Below the pieces are notes generated by a model, which saw nothing but the letters and a program-made list of their open reading frames with translations, ran no database searches and was not told the origin of the DNA. Shown here piece by piece: positions 17,763-25,766 of a DNA stretch of 45,538 bases. How positions within the stretch are numbered: the first letter of the stretch is position 1; each line of letters starts with the position of its first letter. Source of the DNA: an uncultured Mollicutes bacterium. Its GTDB lineage: Bacteria > Bacillota_I > Bacilli_A > ML615J-28 > CAG-313. The position numbers and the translations under genes are program-made. The DNA lies in the NCBI GenBank assembly GCA_900539265.1, contig UQBM01000017.1, forward strand, positions 1 to 45,538, written 5' to 3'.

Positions 17763-17803
17763 ATTGCAAATAATTTGCAATTAATATTTTTTTTTGATAT
17801 AAT
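17763..17803 (+). promoter_or_regulatory. Promoter and palindromic operator of the partition operon
   Basis: A perfect palindrome ATTGCAAAT-A-ATTTGCAAT (17763-17781) contains the -35 hexamer TTGCAA (17775-17780). After 17 bases follows TATAAT (17798-17803) with an extended TG. A repressor on the palindrome would block polymerase. The obvious candidate is the first gene product, a ribbon-helix-helix protein, as in autoregulated plasmid partition operons. Confidence 0.7.
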
Positions 17804-17830
17804 GCTAAATGTAAAAAGGAGGTCATATTT

Positions 17831-18184
17831 ATGAATCAACAACCAATAAAAAGAAGAAATCCATTTGAAATACCTAAAGTAGTTGAAGAAGAAACGGATA
17901 TTCAGTTTCAAGACGAAGAAAGATCGTTTGAACCCGCTTATGAGCAACAAAAAATTGTTTCACAACCAACTTCAACTATTCGTAGTACTCAAAAGCCACA
18001 AAAACAGGTGGTAAGAAAGCAATACTATCAACAAGATGATGTAAACAGAGAAAAGTATACATCAACAATGGATATTACCCTAAGAAGACAAATTAAAATT
18101 GCTTGCGCGACAAGAGGAATAATGTTTGCCAAATTTGTTGAAGATGCATGTCGCGAAAAATTACAGAGAGAAGGTGGTAGATAA
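17831..18184 (+). CDS. Ribbon-helix-helix DNA-binding partition protein (ParB/ParG-like)
   Basis: 117 residues. Residues 1-70 are polar, Gln- and charge-rich and probably disordered. Residues 76-113 (KYTSTMDITLRRQIKIACA, then RGIMFAKFVEDACREKLQ) form a ribbon-helix-helix DNA-binding domain: a beta strand followed by two helices. This is the layout of small centromere-binding proteins partnered with ParA (ParG, omega or RHH-type ParB), in which the flexible N-terminus stimulates the ATPase. Ribosome site AGGAGGT, ATG 17831. Its stop overlaps the parA start (TAATG). It probably binds the palindrome at its own promoter and sites in the AT tract. It is not a canonical Spo0J/ParB. Confidence 0.82.
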   Translation: MNQQPIKRRNPFEIPKVVEEETDIQFQDEERSFEPAYEQQKIVSQPTSTIRSTQKPQKQVVRKQYYQQDDVNREKYTSTMDITLRRQIKIACATRGIMFAKFVEDACREKLQREGGR

Positions 18185-18972
18185 TGCCTATTATTTCAGC
18201 TTTTTGCAAAAAAGGGGGCGTAGGTAAAACTACTTTTCTTGGATATCTTGCACATTATCATGCTTCTCAAGGAAAAACAGTTTTAGTTATCAGCGCTGAC
18301 GATCAAAATAGTATTTTTAAAATTTTTGGTGTTGACAATTTTGTTACTGATCATGATGATGATTTTTTCGAACATCTACTAGTTGGTGAAAAAAAGCCAC
18401 AAGATATTACTTTTGAGGCAAGAATAAATATGTATTTAATGAAAACCTTAAATACAGACAGACTTTCTCTTAATTTAACCCTTAAACGCTCTGAAGAAAA
18501 GCATTTAAGACAAATTATTGAAGGTTTTAAGAGTTTTTTTGACTATATTTTTATTGATTTTCCTCCTTCAAGCAGTAGATTGAGTGAAATTTTATTAGAT
18601 ATTAGTGACTCTATTTTAATTGTTGTCGGCTTAGACACGCTTGGTTTACAAGGTTTTTCGAACACAATTCAGTATTTTGTTGATACTGACATAGATTTAG
18701 CTAAAATTAAGTACATTGTACCAGTCGGATACATTAAAGGAAGGCGTGCTCCAATTAAGTGTTTAAAAGAACTAAAAGAGCAAGCCAAAACGCTTACTCC
18801 TAATGCCGAAATTACCGCTCCAATCAAGGATAAAGCAGAAATTAAAAATATTCAATCTGATGGTATTTCTATCTTTGATAATCAACCTATGAAAGATAGA
18901 TTTCATCAAAAAAATTTTGATGAAATAAAAAAAGACTTAATTTTGATGTTTAAAGACATAAAACTAGATTAA
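18184..18972 (+). CDS. parA: ParA-type Walker ATPase (partition)
   Basis: 262 residues. It opens MPIISAFCKKGGVGKTT with a deviant Walker A (KKGGVGKTT at 9-17, signature Lys10), as in ParA/Soj/MinD ATPases. FDYIFIDFPPSSSRLSE is the A'/Walker B region, and DSILIVVGLDTLGLQG follows. It lacks the N-terminal helix-turn-helix of long ParAs, so it is the short (type Ib) class that pairs with small RHH proteins and leaves autoregulation to them. The start codon overlaps the preceding stop by one base, with AAGGTGG upstream. ParA forms a nucleoid gradient that pulls DNA cargo. The position inside the dnaA-gyrA cluster suggests the cargo is the chromosome origin. It runs opposite to dnaN and ends at a shared terminator. 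Confidence 0.93.
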   Translation: MPIISAFCKKGGVGKTTFLGYLAHYHASQGKTVLVISADDQNSIFKIFGVDNFVTDHDDDFFEHLLVGEKKPQDITFEARINMYLMKTLNTDRLSLNLTLKRSEEKHLRQIIEGFKSFFDYIFIDFPPSSSRLSEILLDISDSILIVVGLDTLGLQGFSNTIQYFVDTDIDLAKIKYIVPVGYIKGRRAPIKCLKELKEQAKTLTPNAEITAPIKDKAEIKNIQSDGISIFDNQPMKDRFHQKNFDEIKKDLILMFKDIKLD

Positions 18973-19014
18973 AAACATAAAAAAAGCACTATTTTTAGTG
19001 CTTTTTTTATGTTT
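18973..19014. terminator. Bidirectional terminator between parA and dnaN
   Basis: A 19-bp perfect stem (18973-18991 with 18996-19014, inner AGCACTA/TAGTGCT) with a TTTT loop and U-runs on both strands. It insulates the two convergent operons. Confidence 0.92.
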
Positions 19015-19019
19015 AATCT

Positions 19020-20141
19020 TTAAAAAACTCTAACTGGTAATAATAATTGCGTTAAACTATCATCATCTATTTCTTTAAGAATGGTAGGCTTTATTTCACC
19101 TGTAAAATAAAAATGTATTTTATCTTTTTCAAATGAACGAAGAGCATCTAATAGATATCTCGTGCTAAAAGCAATTTGAAAATTTACATCATTTATTTCA
19201 TTTAAAAGATAAATTTCTTCAACAACTTTTCCAATTTCAGAAGAATTAGAAGAGATTTCAACTTTTTTAGAATTACTAAAATTAAATTTTACAATACTTA
19301 AATTATCTAAACTAGTAAACAAAGAGGCTCTATCGACCGCATTTATTAACTCATTTTTATTAAATTCTGCAACAAATAAATAATCTTTAGGAAATAAACT
19401 AGATGTATCTGGATAATTTCCTTCAATTAATCTTGACATAAAAATTATATTTTTATATTCAAATAAAGCTTTACTATTTTCTAAATACATTTTAACATAG
19501 GTTGAATCCTCATCTAAAATTTTACAAAATTCTTCCAAAGATTTACTCGGAATATTAGCGTGAATTTCTACTTCCTCTGCAAGTTTTGATTGTTTCTTAG
19601 CAAGTCTAAAACTATCGGTTGAAACAATTTCTAAAGTACCATTTTTAGCCTTAAAATTTAAACTAGTTAATACTATTCTAGATTCGGAAGTAGCACATGC
19701 AAATGAAGTTTGTCTAATTATTTTTTTTAATTCTTTACTATCAAATAAAATAGCATTACTATTAGTTGTAAAATTAGTTGTTGGATACGTAGTTTTATCA
19801 TATGCAATTAAAGTAAAATCTGATCTATCAGAGATTATTTTAATTGAATTTTTTTCAAATAAGGTAAACTCTACATCTTTTCCTTCAACTTTTTTTACAA
19901 TATCTACAAAGTATTTACCCGGAACAACACATTCTCCTTCTTCATATAATCTTACTTTATCATTCTTTTCTAATCTTACTTTAATTGCAATTTCTTTATT
20001 TGTAGCAATAAAAGTAATTTGATTATTTTTAATTATTATTTGAATCCCTGTTAAGATGGGCATTGGAGTTTTTTGTGAAAGTCCTTTAGAGACATTTAAC
20101 AATGTTGATAACAATACTTCTCTTTCAATTATAAATTTCAT
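19020..20141 (-). CDS. dnaN: DNA polymerase III beta subunit (sliding clamp)
   Basis: 373 residues, normal length, with three repeated clamp domains. N-terminal MKFIIEREVLLSTLLNVSKGLSQKTPMPILTGI, middle LKFKAKNGTLEIVSTDSFRLA-type strand pairs, and the ring-closing C-terminus ending LLPVRVF are all typical. The clamp holds polymerase III on DNA. GAGGTG precedes the ATG. It follows dnaA by 112 bases that contain two DnaA boxes. In most Firmicutes yaaA-recF would come next; here the transcript stops at the parA terminator. Confidence 0.97.
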   Translation of the reverse strand: MKFIIEREVLLSTLLNVSKGLSQKTPMPILTGIQIIIKNNQITFIATNKEIAIKVRLEKNDKVRLYEEGECVVPGKYFVDIVKKVEGKDVEFTLFEKNSIKIISDRSDFTLIAYDKTTYPTTNFTTNSNAILFDSKELKKIIRQTSFACATSESRIVLTSLNFKAKNGTLEIVSTDSFRLAKKQSKLAEEVEIHANIPSKSLEEFCKILDEDSTYVKMYLENSKALFEYKNIIFMSRLIEGNYPDTSSLFPKDYLFVAEFNKNELINAVDRASLFTSLDNLSIVKFNFSNSKKVEISSNSSEIGKVVEEIYLLNEINDVNFQIAFSTRYLLDALRSFEKDKIHFYFTGEIKPTILKEIDDDSLTQLLLPVRVF

Positions 20142-20193
20142 ATTTTCACCTCTTTTATTATTATTTTTTAATTTTTAATATTATTATTAGCAC

Positions 20194-20210
20194 TGTGGAT
20201 AAGTGGATAA
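20194..20210. promoter_or_regulatory. Two DnaA boxes between dnaA and dnaN
   Basis: TGTGGATAA (20194-20202, perfect reverse complement of TTATCCACA) and AGTGGATAA (20202-20210, one mismatch) sit back to back. With the cluster upstream of dnaA they give a bipartite origin like that of Bacillus, with boxes on both sides of dnaA. Confidence 0.8.
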
Positions 20211-20253
20211 CTTTTTTTATAATTTTATATTTCCGTCCTTATTATATAGAAAA

Positions 20254-21636
20254 TTATTTATTTAGTTTATCTACTAAATTACTAACGTCTTGACTAATAA
20301 ATTCATCACTTTTTATTCCATCTTCAATTTTATCTATTGCATGAGCAACTGTTGCATGGTCTCTATTCCCAAGATATTCTCCAATTTTTTTTAATCCAAT
20401 ATTATATTTAGTTCTCAATAAATAAATAGCAATACTTCGTGCGTATACAATTTCTTGTTTTCGAGAAGAACCTGAAAGTTCTTTTACAGGAATATTAAAA
20501 TAAGAAGCAACAATTGTTTTTACTTTTTCTGCTTGATTGGATGATCCTTCATTAGATGAAATTTTATTAGAAGAAATAATAGATTCTAATGATAATTTAG
20601 CATTTTCTAATGTATAATCTATATTAAAAGCTACACAATAATTAACAAATCTTCGAAGTGCTCCTTCTAGTTCACGTACATTTTCTTCAAAGTTAGTAGC
20701 AATATAATCTAAGGCATCGTTAGAAACGTCATCAACATTTGCAATAAGAGTAGATAGTTTACTTTTTAAAATAGCCTTTCTTAAATTTTGATTTGGTTTT
20801 TTTATATCTACTTGCATACCCCAAGTAAATCTAGATTTTAAGCGATCCATAATGTTTAATTCGCTTGCTTTACGATCTGATGTAACAATAATTTGTTTAT
20901 TTTTCTCAAAAAGATATTCAAACAATTTAAAAAATTCATCTTGTGAACCTTGTCTATCTGCAAGATATTGAATATCATCAACTAACAAAACATCTGCGCT
21001 TCGATAATAATTATCAAAATAATCAGATATTGCGGTTGATTTTTGATTCTTATTTTTTGATTTAAAATAATCTTCAACAAATTGTTGAGCTGTTGTATAA
21101 ACTATTTTTGTATTTAAATTATTGTCTAGAATGTAATGACCTATTGCCATCATTAAATGGGTTTTTCCAAGTCCTACGTCGCCAAAAATATAAAAAGGGT
21201 TAACTGTTACATGAGGTGATTCAGCAACCTTTACAGAAAAAGTAAAGGCTTCACGATTTGCTTCACCTGTTACAAAATTATCAAAAGTATATTCTGGTCT
21301 TAATACTCTTTCTTTGATAGCTTTTTCACTAGAATCAATATTAGTTAATCCAATAGAATTCTTTTTTTCTTTTTCTTTTGCAACATCTGAAGATGTTATA
21401 AATTTAAATTGCATTAATTCTTTAGTATAATTATTTAGAATTTCGTTCATTTGTGATAAATATATTTTTTCCAGTCGAAATTTTTCTAAACTGTTTGCTA
21501 CAATTAAATAAATATTACCACCTTGAACTTTATATATTTCTGTTATTTCATTAAAAATGGTATTATACTGAGCAGGAAGAAGTTTTTCTTTTAACTCGTT
21601 TTTGACATTATTTAACAAAACATAAGCTTGTTCCAT
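20254..21636 (-). CDS. dnaA: Chromosomal replication initiator DnaA
   Basis: 460 residues. Domain I (MEQAYVLLNNVKNELKEKL...) begins the protein and domain II is short. AAA+ domain III has Walker A in FGDVGLGKTHLMMAIGHY and Walker B in VLLVDDIQYL; domain IV carries the DnaA-box-reading signature GNRDHATVAHAIDKIE. ATG 21636 is chosen because GAGGTGAT lies just upstream; a GTG at 21645 falls inside that ribosome site. It initiates replication at the boxes upstream (21701-21785) and probably autoregulates. Confidence 0.98.
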   Translation of the reverse strand: MEQAYVLLNNVKNELKEKLLPAQYNTIFNEITEIYKVQGGNIYLIVANSLEKFRLEKIYLSQMNEILNNYTKELMQFKFITSSDVAKEKEKKNSIGLTNIDSSEKAIKERVLRPEYTFDNFVTGEANREAFTFSVKVAESPHVTVNPFYIFGDVGLGKTHLMMAIGHYILDNNLNTKIVYTTAQQFVEDYFKSKNKNQKSTAISDYFDNYYRSADVLLVDDIQYLADRQGSQDEFFKLFEYLFEKNKQIIVTSDRKASELNIMDRLKSRFTWGMQVDIKKPNQNLRKAILKSKLSTLIANVDDVSNDALDYIATNFEENVRELEGALRRFVNYCVAFNIDYTLENAKLSLESIISSNKISSNEGSSNQAEKVKTIVASYFNIPVKELSGSSRKQEIVYARSIAIYLLRTKYNIGLKKIGEYLGNRDHATVAHAIDKIEDGIKSDEFISQDVSNLVDKLNK

Positions 21637-21645
21637 CAAAATCAC

Positions 21646-21800
21646 CTCTGCAATATGATAACATATTTTGATAAAAAATTAAAGTAGTTAGTTAAAATAC
21701 TTTTCCACATAGTTATCAACATTTTATCCACAAAAAAATAGGAAAATTATAAACAATTTTTCCACATTGTTAATATGTTGATAGTTAAAATTTATCATAT
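21646..21800. other. oriC: Replication origin (oriC): DnaA-box cluster upstream of dnaA
   Basis: Boxes seen: TTTTCCACA (21701), TTATCAACA (21713), perfect TTATCCACA (21724), TTTTCCACA (21758), and TGTTGATAG (21777-21785, reverse orientation), in AT-rich DNA. Gene orientation diverges around this point (dnaA, dnaN left; rpmH-rnpA-yidC right), as expected for bidirectional replication. Confidence 0.88.
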
Positions 21801-21806
21801 AATTAT

Positions 21807-21835
21807 TTGACTTGCAAAAAACATTACAATATGAT
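21807..21835 (+). promoter_or_regulatory. Promoter of the unknown gene at 21864
   Basis: TTGACT (21807-21812), 17 bases, TATGAT (21830-21835), 28 bases before the ATG. It lies next to the DnaA boxes, so DnaA binding may influence it. Confidence 0.7.
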
Positions 21836-21863
21836 AAAATAAAAACAATTAATGAGGTGAATT

Positions 21864-22979
21864 ATGAATAATAAAGGGTTAAATGCAAAAATAAAAATAT
21901 TTATAATTGTTATTTATACAATTGTATTATTTAGTATCATTTTACTTTCATTTGGAAAATCTAAAATTAATAGATTTTCTGAATATCAGGATAAGGCATA
22001 TGATGATCAAATTGCATTAAATATAAGAGATATAGAAAACAGAAAATCTAAACTTTCCACTGGTAGTGAGGATGAAGAAGGAAAACATGAAAAAAGTACA
22101 CATGATTTACAAATACAATTGGTTAAATTAAGAGCAAACACGTCAATAAAAAATATTAAAATTTATTTAGCCGCTAAAACGTTAGATAATGGATATCGTT
22201 ATGATGAATATACAAGTTCATCAAAAGAAATGAGTACACTAACTTATACTTCATTAACATCTTTTACGACCTTTGCTACTAAAGAAATTAAAGAATTAAC
22301 AAAAAATGGAAAAAAAGAAGAATATTTATTTGATGAAACACCAATAGAATATTATATAAGAATATCCTATACATTAAATGATGAAAAAGAGGAGAGAGTT
22401 TTAGCTTATAAAACTAAAGCTTTATCTTTTAATCAAGAAAAAACTTTCAAGAATGTTGAAATTCGAAATATTGATAACAATAATGCCAATTATATAGAAA
22501 GTAAAGATGATCCAATTAAATTAAAAGTTACTAAAACTTTAATTTCTGAAGAAAGTTCATTAAAAGAAATTAAAGAAGATAGATTAAGAGTAGAATTTAA
22601 GGTGAACTCTGAAAATTTAAATAAATATAAATATGATAGTGATTATTTAGAAAAAAACAATCTTATTAGTATTGAACTTCCAAAAGGTCCAAATGATGAT
22701 GATGCATGGAATGTAGAGCCTGAAATTAATGATATTAAGTTTGAAATATATGGCAAGATAAAAAACAATGATAATAAGTTTTCTAGTTATGTTAAAATAT
22801 ACTCTATTTATGGATTTTTTAGTAAAAATAGGGCATTATCTATTGCAACATATAAAATTGATGAAGTTTTTAACATTGATACTCTGTATATAATAGCAGA
22901 AGGTTGTATTTATAATGGTACATCTCAAACTTTTAAAACTCTATATAGTGTAAGAGTAAATGATTTACCTAATATATAA
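21864..22979 (+). CDS. Membrane-anchored protein of unknown function
   Basis: I do not recognise this 371-residue protein. A hydrophobic segment at about residues 12-30 (IFIIVIYTIVLFSIILLSF) should anchor it, leaving some 340 residues outside the cell. The rest is highly charged and Lys/Glu/Asn-rich with many alternating strand-like stretches (IKIYLAAKTLDNGYRYDEY; YYIRISYTLN; LKVTKTLISEE), compatible with beta-sandwich domains. There is no lipobox and no catalytic motif I can name. It has its own promoter and GAGGTG ribosome site. It sits between oriC and rpmH, where most Firmicutes have no gene. Cysteines are almost absent. Confidence 0.75.
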   Translation: MNNKGLNAKIKIFIIVIYTIVLFSIILLSFGKSKINRFSEYQDKAYDDQIALNIRDIENRKSKLSTGSEDEEGKHEKSTHDLQIQLVKLRANTSIKNIKIYLAAKTLDNGYRYDEYTSSSKEMSTLTYTSLTSFTTFATKEIKELTKNGKKEEYLFDETPIEYYIRISYTLNDEKEERVLAYKTKALSFNQEKTFKNVEIRNIDNNNANYIESKDDPIKLKVTKTLISEESSLKEIKEDRLRVEFKVNSENLNKYKYDSDYLEKNNLISIELPKGPNDDDAWNVEPEINDIKFEIYGKIKNNDNKFSSYVKIYSIYGFFSKNRALSIATYKIDEVFNIDTLYIIAEGCIYNGTSQTFKTLYSVRVNDLPNI

Positions 22980-23002
22980 AAAATTAAAAAAAGTTTTATT
23001 GT

Positions 23003-23031
23003 TTGACAAAAATAGGTGATTATAGTATAAT
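23003..23031 (+). promoter_or_regulatory. Sigma-A promoter of rpmH-rnpA-yidC-jag
   Basis: TTGACA (23003-23008), 17 bases, TATAAT (23026-23031), a perfect match, as expected for a ribosomal-protein gene. Confidence 0.9.
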
Positions 23032-23064
23032 AAGAAAGCATGGTTTTAAATAGGAGGTGCTCAT

Positions 23065-23199
23065 ATGAAAAGAACATACCAACCTAACAAACGTAAACAT
23101 AGTAAAACTCATGGTTTCCGTGCACGTATGGCAACTGTTGGCGGAAGAAAAGTATTAGCGCGTAGACGTTCAAAAGGTAGAGCTGTCTTATCAGCATAA
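23065..23199 (+). CDS. rpmH: 50S ribosomal protein L34
   Basis: 44 residues, the normal length for L34. It begins MKRTYQPNKRKHSKTHGF, continues RARMATVGGRKVLARRR and ends in SKGRAVLSA. The ATG at 23065 follows AGGAGG. It is the conserved first gene of the rpmH-rnpA-yidC-jag-mnmE block next to oriC. Confidence 0.98.
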   Translation: MKRTYQPNKRKHSKTHGFRARMATVGGRKVLARRRSKGRAVLSA

Positions 23200-23227
23200 T
23201 AGAAAAAGAAATATTATTATAAACTTG

Positions 23228-23271
23228 GACCACTTCAGTCATTTTAAGAAAAGTGGTCTTTTAATTTTTTT
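23228..23271 (+). terminator. Attenuating hairpin between rpmH and rnpA
   Basis: GACCACTT (23228-23235) pairs with AAGTGGTC (23251-23258), followed by a T-rich run to 23271. It probably reduces transcription from the abundant rpmH message into rnpA rather than ending the operon, since no rnpA promoter is evident. Confidence 0.7.
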
Positions 23272-23285
23272 GTTTTGAGGTGTAT

Positions 23286-23642
23286 ATGAAAAAAAAATAT
23301 CGAATCAAGAAAAACCATGAAATAGCCTCAATTGTGAACATGAGAAAAAAAGTAGCTAATAAAAATTATATTATTTACTTTAAAAAAACAGAAAACAAAG
23401 TGGCAAGATTTGCCTTTTCTGTTTCAAAGAAATATGGAAAAGCAGTTGAAAGAAATAAGGCAAAAAGAATTGCAAGAAGTATTTTTTATAAGTATTTAAA
23501 TTTATATCATAACATAGATTTTGTTATAGTAATCAAACCAAGTTCAAAACAGACTAATTATGATGAACTTGAAAATGAAGCTAAATTTTTATTAGATTTG
23601 ATTGATAAAAAAAAATCCAAGGAGGGAAAAAGTGAAATTTAA
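23286..23642 (+). CDS. rnpA: Ribonuclease P protein component
   Basis: 118 residues. It assists the RNase P RNA in removing 5' leaders from pre-tRNAs. It is Lys/Arg-rich, with MKKKYRIKKNHEI at the start and the RNR-type motif GKAVERNKAKRIARSIF in the middle. ATG 23286 is preferred because GAGGTG lies just before it; an upstream GTG is part of that ribosome site. Its end overlaps the yidC start by 11 bases. Confidence 0.95.
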   Translation: MKKKYRIKKNHEIASIVNMRKKVANKNYIIYFKKTENKVARFAFSVSKKYGKAVERNKAKRIARSIFYKYLNLYHNIDFVIVIKPSSKQTNYDELENEAKFLLDLIDKKKSKEGKSEI

Positions 23643-25032
23643 AAATTATAAGCAAATATTTTTTATCGCATTAATGTTTTTATTATTATTTATTACATCT
23701 TGTAGTTGTGTAGGAAATACTCAACCTAAAACATCATTTGCGGCAGACGATACAGACAAAAATTTAATTGAATGGGTTAATACTAAAATCGATGAGGCAG
23801 TTTCTACAGAAGGAAAAACGGAACAACAGATTTTGGATGAGAAAAAAACTTTTTCAAAAGAATTAATACAAAATTATATTAACGATGATGTAATAGCAAA
23901 AAAGAAAAAAAATCAATATCAAGTAGATATTATTAGAAATTATGACATTCCTTTATATCTTGGATTAATTGATAGGGCGACGGTTGCTAATGATACAGAT
24001 ACTTCAACTGAAAGTAAATGGATTAAGGCGGCAACTTATGTAAGAAATTGTACTGGTGCATCTAATGTTGATAGTACAACTTTAATTAAAGAAATAGAGG
24101 AAAATAATGGTGAGACGCTTAATTTAAATGATGTTGTTTGTTCTTTTGCGTTAAAAGTAGAAGAAAGAACAGTTAATCTAGAATCTGAACCAATTGTATT
24201 TTATACAGGTAAGGCTTTTTGGAGTCATTTATTTAATAATTTATTAGTATTTCCTATGGCTTGGTTAATGGTTCAATTATCCAATTTATTTGGTGGTTTC
24301 TATATTATAGGATTGTTAATAACAACAATTTTAGTTCGTACAATTGCTTGGCCAATTTATGCAAAAACAAACGATATGACGCTTAAAATGCAATTAATGC
24401 AACCTGAACTCAATAAAATTCAAGAAAAATATGCAACACGTCAAGATGATAAATCGAAGCAAATGATGCAAATGGAAATGGCGCAATTATATAAAAAATA
24501 TAAAGTTGGATTAAGTGGATGTTTAATGCCTTTTTTACAATTTCCTATTTTTATGGCAATATATCGTGCTGTATCTAGAATTCCTTATACAGTTGCATAT
24601 GAAGGTACTATTTATAAAAACGACTGGGCTAATGAGATTAATCCTCGCTTTTTAGGAATTAATTTATTTGAAGATCGAACAGCTGGAACAGGTCAATTCA
24701 TAGGAATTATTGTACTTGTTGTGGTCGTAATTGGTACACAATTTTTAAGTCAATGGATTTCGCAAAGAAGACAAAAGAAAAATCAACAAGAATCACAAGC
24801 AGATATTCCAGCATATCGTAGACAGTCATATGAGCAAACAAAAGGGGGGGCTCAAACTTCAATGAAAATGATGATGTATATGATGATGTTGATGATGGGA
24901 TTATTTGTTTTTACAAGTAAAGCAGGTCTTGGTATTTATTGGTGTATTGGTAATTTATATTCAATGGCGCAAATGGCTATTAATAGTAAGACTAACGCTA
25001 AACGAATGGAAAAATTAAGAAAAAAACTATAA
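23632..25032 (+). CDS. yidC: Membrane protein insertase YidC (lipoprotein type)
   Basis: 466 residues from a GTG start at 23632, set by AGGAGG six bases upstream. A lipoprotein signal (FITSC, Cys24) begins it, as in Gram-positive SpoIIIJ/YidC1. An extracytoplasmic segment of about 190 residues follows and is longer than in Bacillus homologues. The 60-kDa insertase domain has LLITTILVRTIAWPIYAKT with the conserved groove Arg, the cytoplasmic helical hairpin rich in Met and Gln, and GLSGCLMPFLQFPIFMAIY. Further transmembrane segments are near residues 355 and 430, and the tail is basic. It inserts membrane proteins with or without SecYEG. Confidence 0.95.
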   Translation: MKFKNYKQIFFIALMFLLLFITSCSCVGNTQPKTSFAADDTDKNLIEWVNTKIDEAVSTEGKTEQQILDEKKTFSKELIQNYINDDVIAKKKKNQYQVDIIRNYDIPLYLGLIDRATVANDTDTSTESKWIKAATYVRNCTGASNVDSTTLIKEIEENNGETLNLNDVVCSFALKVEERTVNLESEPIVFYTGKAFWSHLFNNLLVFPMAWLMVQLSNLFGGFYIIGLLITTILVRTIAWPIYAKTNDMTLKMQLMQPELNKIQEKYATRQDDKSKQMMQMEMAQLYKKYKVGLSGCLMPFLQFPIFMAIYRAVSRIPYTVAYEGTIYKNDWANEINPRFLGINLFEDRTAGTGQFIGIIVLVVVVIGTQFLSQWISQRRQKKNQQESQADIPAYRRQSYEQTKGGAQTSMKMMMYMMMLMMGLFVFTSKAGLGIYWCIGNLYSMAQMAINSKTNAKRMEKLRKKL

Positions 25033-25050
25033 AGGAAAGAGTTAATAATT

Positions 25051-25689
25051 ATGAAAGAAAAAATGTATATTGGTAAAAACCTAACTGAAATTGAAGAATT
25101 AGCAGTGAAAGAATTAGGGATTGCCAAAGATGATATGTATTTTGATGTTATTAGTGAAAATATAGATTCAAGAGAAGAAATACAAGTTCAAGTAATGGTA
25201 GATGCTAATCCAGTAAAAAAAGGTAAAGATTTTTTGGAAACATTTTTAAAAGAGGCTCAAATTGATGGATATGTTGAAAGAAAAATGCGTGACAATATAG
25301 TTGAGTATGCGATTACTACAGCCGATGCAAATGGAGCACTAATAGGTCATAATTCACAAACTTTAGCAGCACTTCAATATGTTACATCGCTAATTGTTAA
25401 TCAATATTTTGATCGCGATACAGAAAGTGGCTTAATTGTCAAGGTTGATATTGGCGATTATCGCAAGAATCGTGATGAAAAGTTAGAAAAGATGGCTGTA
25501 AGAATTGCAAGAGAGGTTGCTAAAACTAAGATTCCTGTAAATTTAAGATATATGAATGCTTATGAAAGAAAAGTTATTCATACAAAACTTTCAACTTGGA
25601 AAGATGTTACTACTCATTCTGAGGGAATTGAACCAAGAAGATATTTGGTTATTGAACCTAAAAATGCTTCAAAATCAAATAATGAATAA
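25051..25689 (+). CDS. jag: RNA-binding protein Jag/KhpB (Jag_N-KH-R3H)
   Basis: 212 residues. Residues 1-50 match the Jag N-terminal domain. The KH domain follows, but its loop reads GALIGHNSQTLAAL where the usual form is G-x-x-I-G-x-x-G, so it is degenerate. The C-terminal R3H domain contains RKVIHTKLSTWKDV and EGIEPRRYLVIEP. KhpB binds RNA with KhpA and influences cell division and elongation in Gram-positive bacteria. It lies 18 bases after yidC and before a strong terminator. Confidence 0.94.
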   Translation: MKEKMYIGKNLTEIEELAVKELGIAKDDMYFDVISENIDSREEIQVQVMVDANPVKKGKDFLETFLKEAQIDGYVERKMRDNIVEYAITTADANGALIGHNSQTLAALQYVTSLIVNQYFDRDTESGLIVKVDIGDYRKNRDEKLEKMAVRIAREVAKTKIPVNLRYMNAYERKVIHTKLSTWKDVTTHSEGIEPRRYLVIEPKNASKSNNE

Positions 25690-25731
25690 AAAATAAAATA
25701 CTTACTCTAAAAAGAGTAAGTATTTTATTTT
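25690..25731 (+). terminator. Terminator after jag
   Basis: A 19-bp perfect stem (25690-25708 with 25713-25731, inner CTTACTCT/AGAGTAAG), AAAA loop, and U-run. It closes the rpmH-rnpA-yidC-jag operon. Confidence 0.92.
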
Positions 25732-25766
25732 AAAAAGAAACGAGAATTGAATAAAAATTAAGGATT

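Noticed and set aside
17741..17950. Open frame opposite the start of the RHH gene
   Set aside because: It overlaps the promoter and the RHH coding start on the other strand, is Phe/Tyr-rich from AT composition and has no family features.
17831..18972. The window as a plasmid because of its ParA operon
   Set aside because: dnaA, gyrAB, rpmH, dnaX and other core genes with a bipartite oriC show it is chromosomal.
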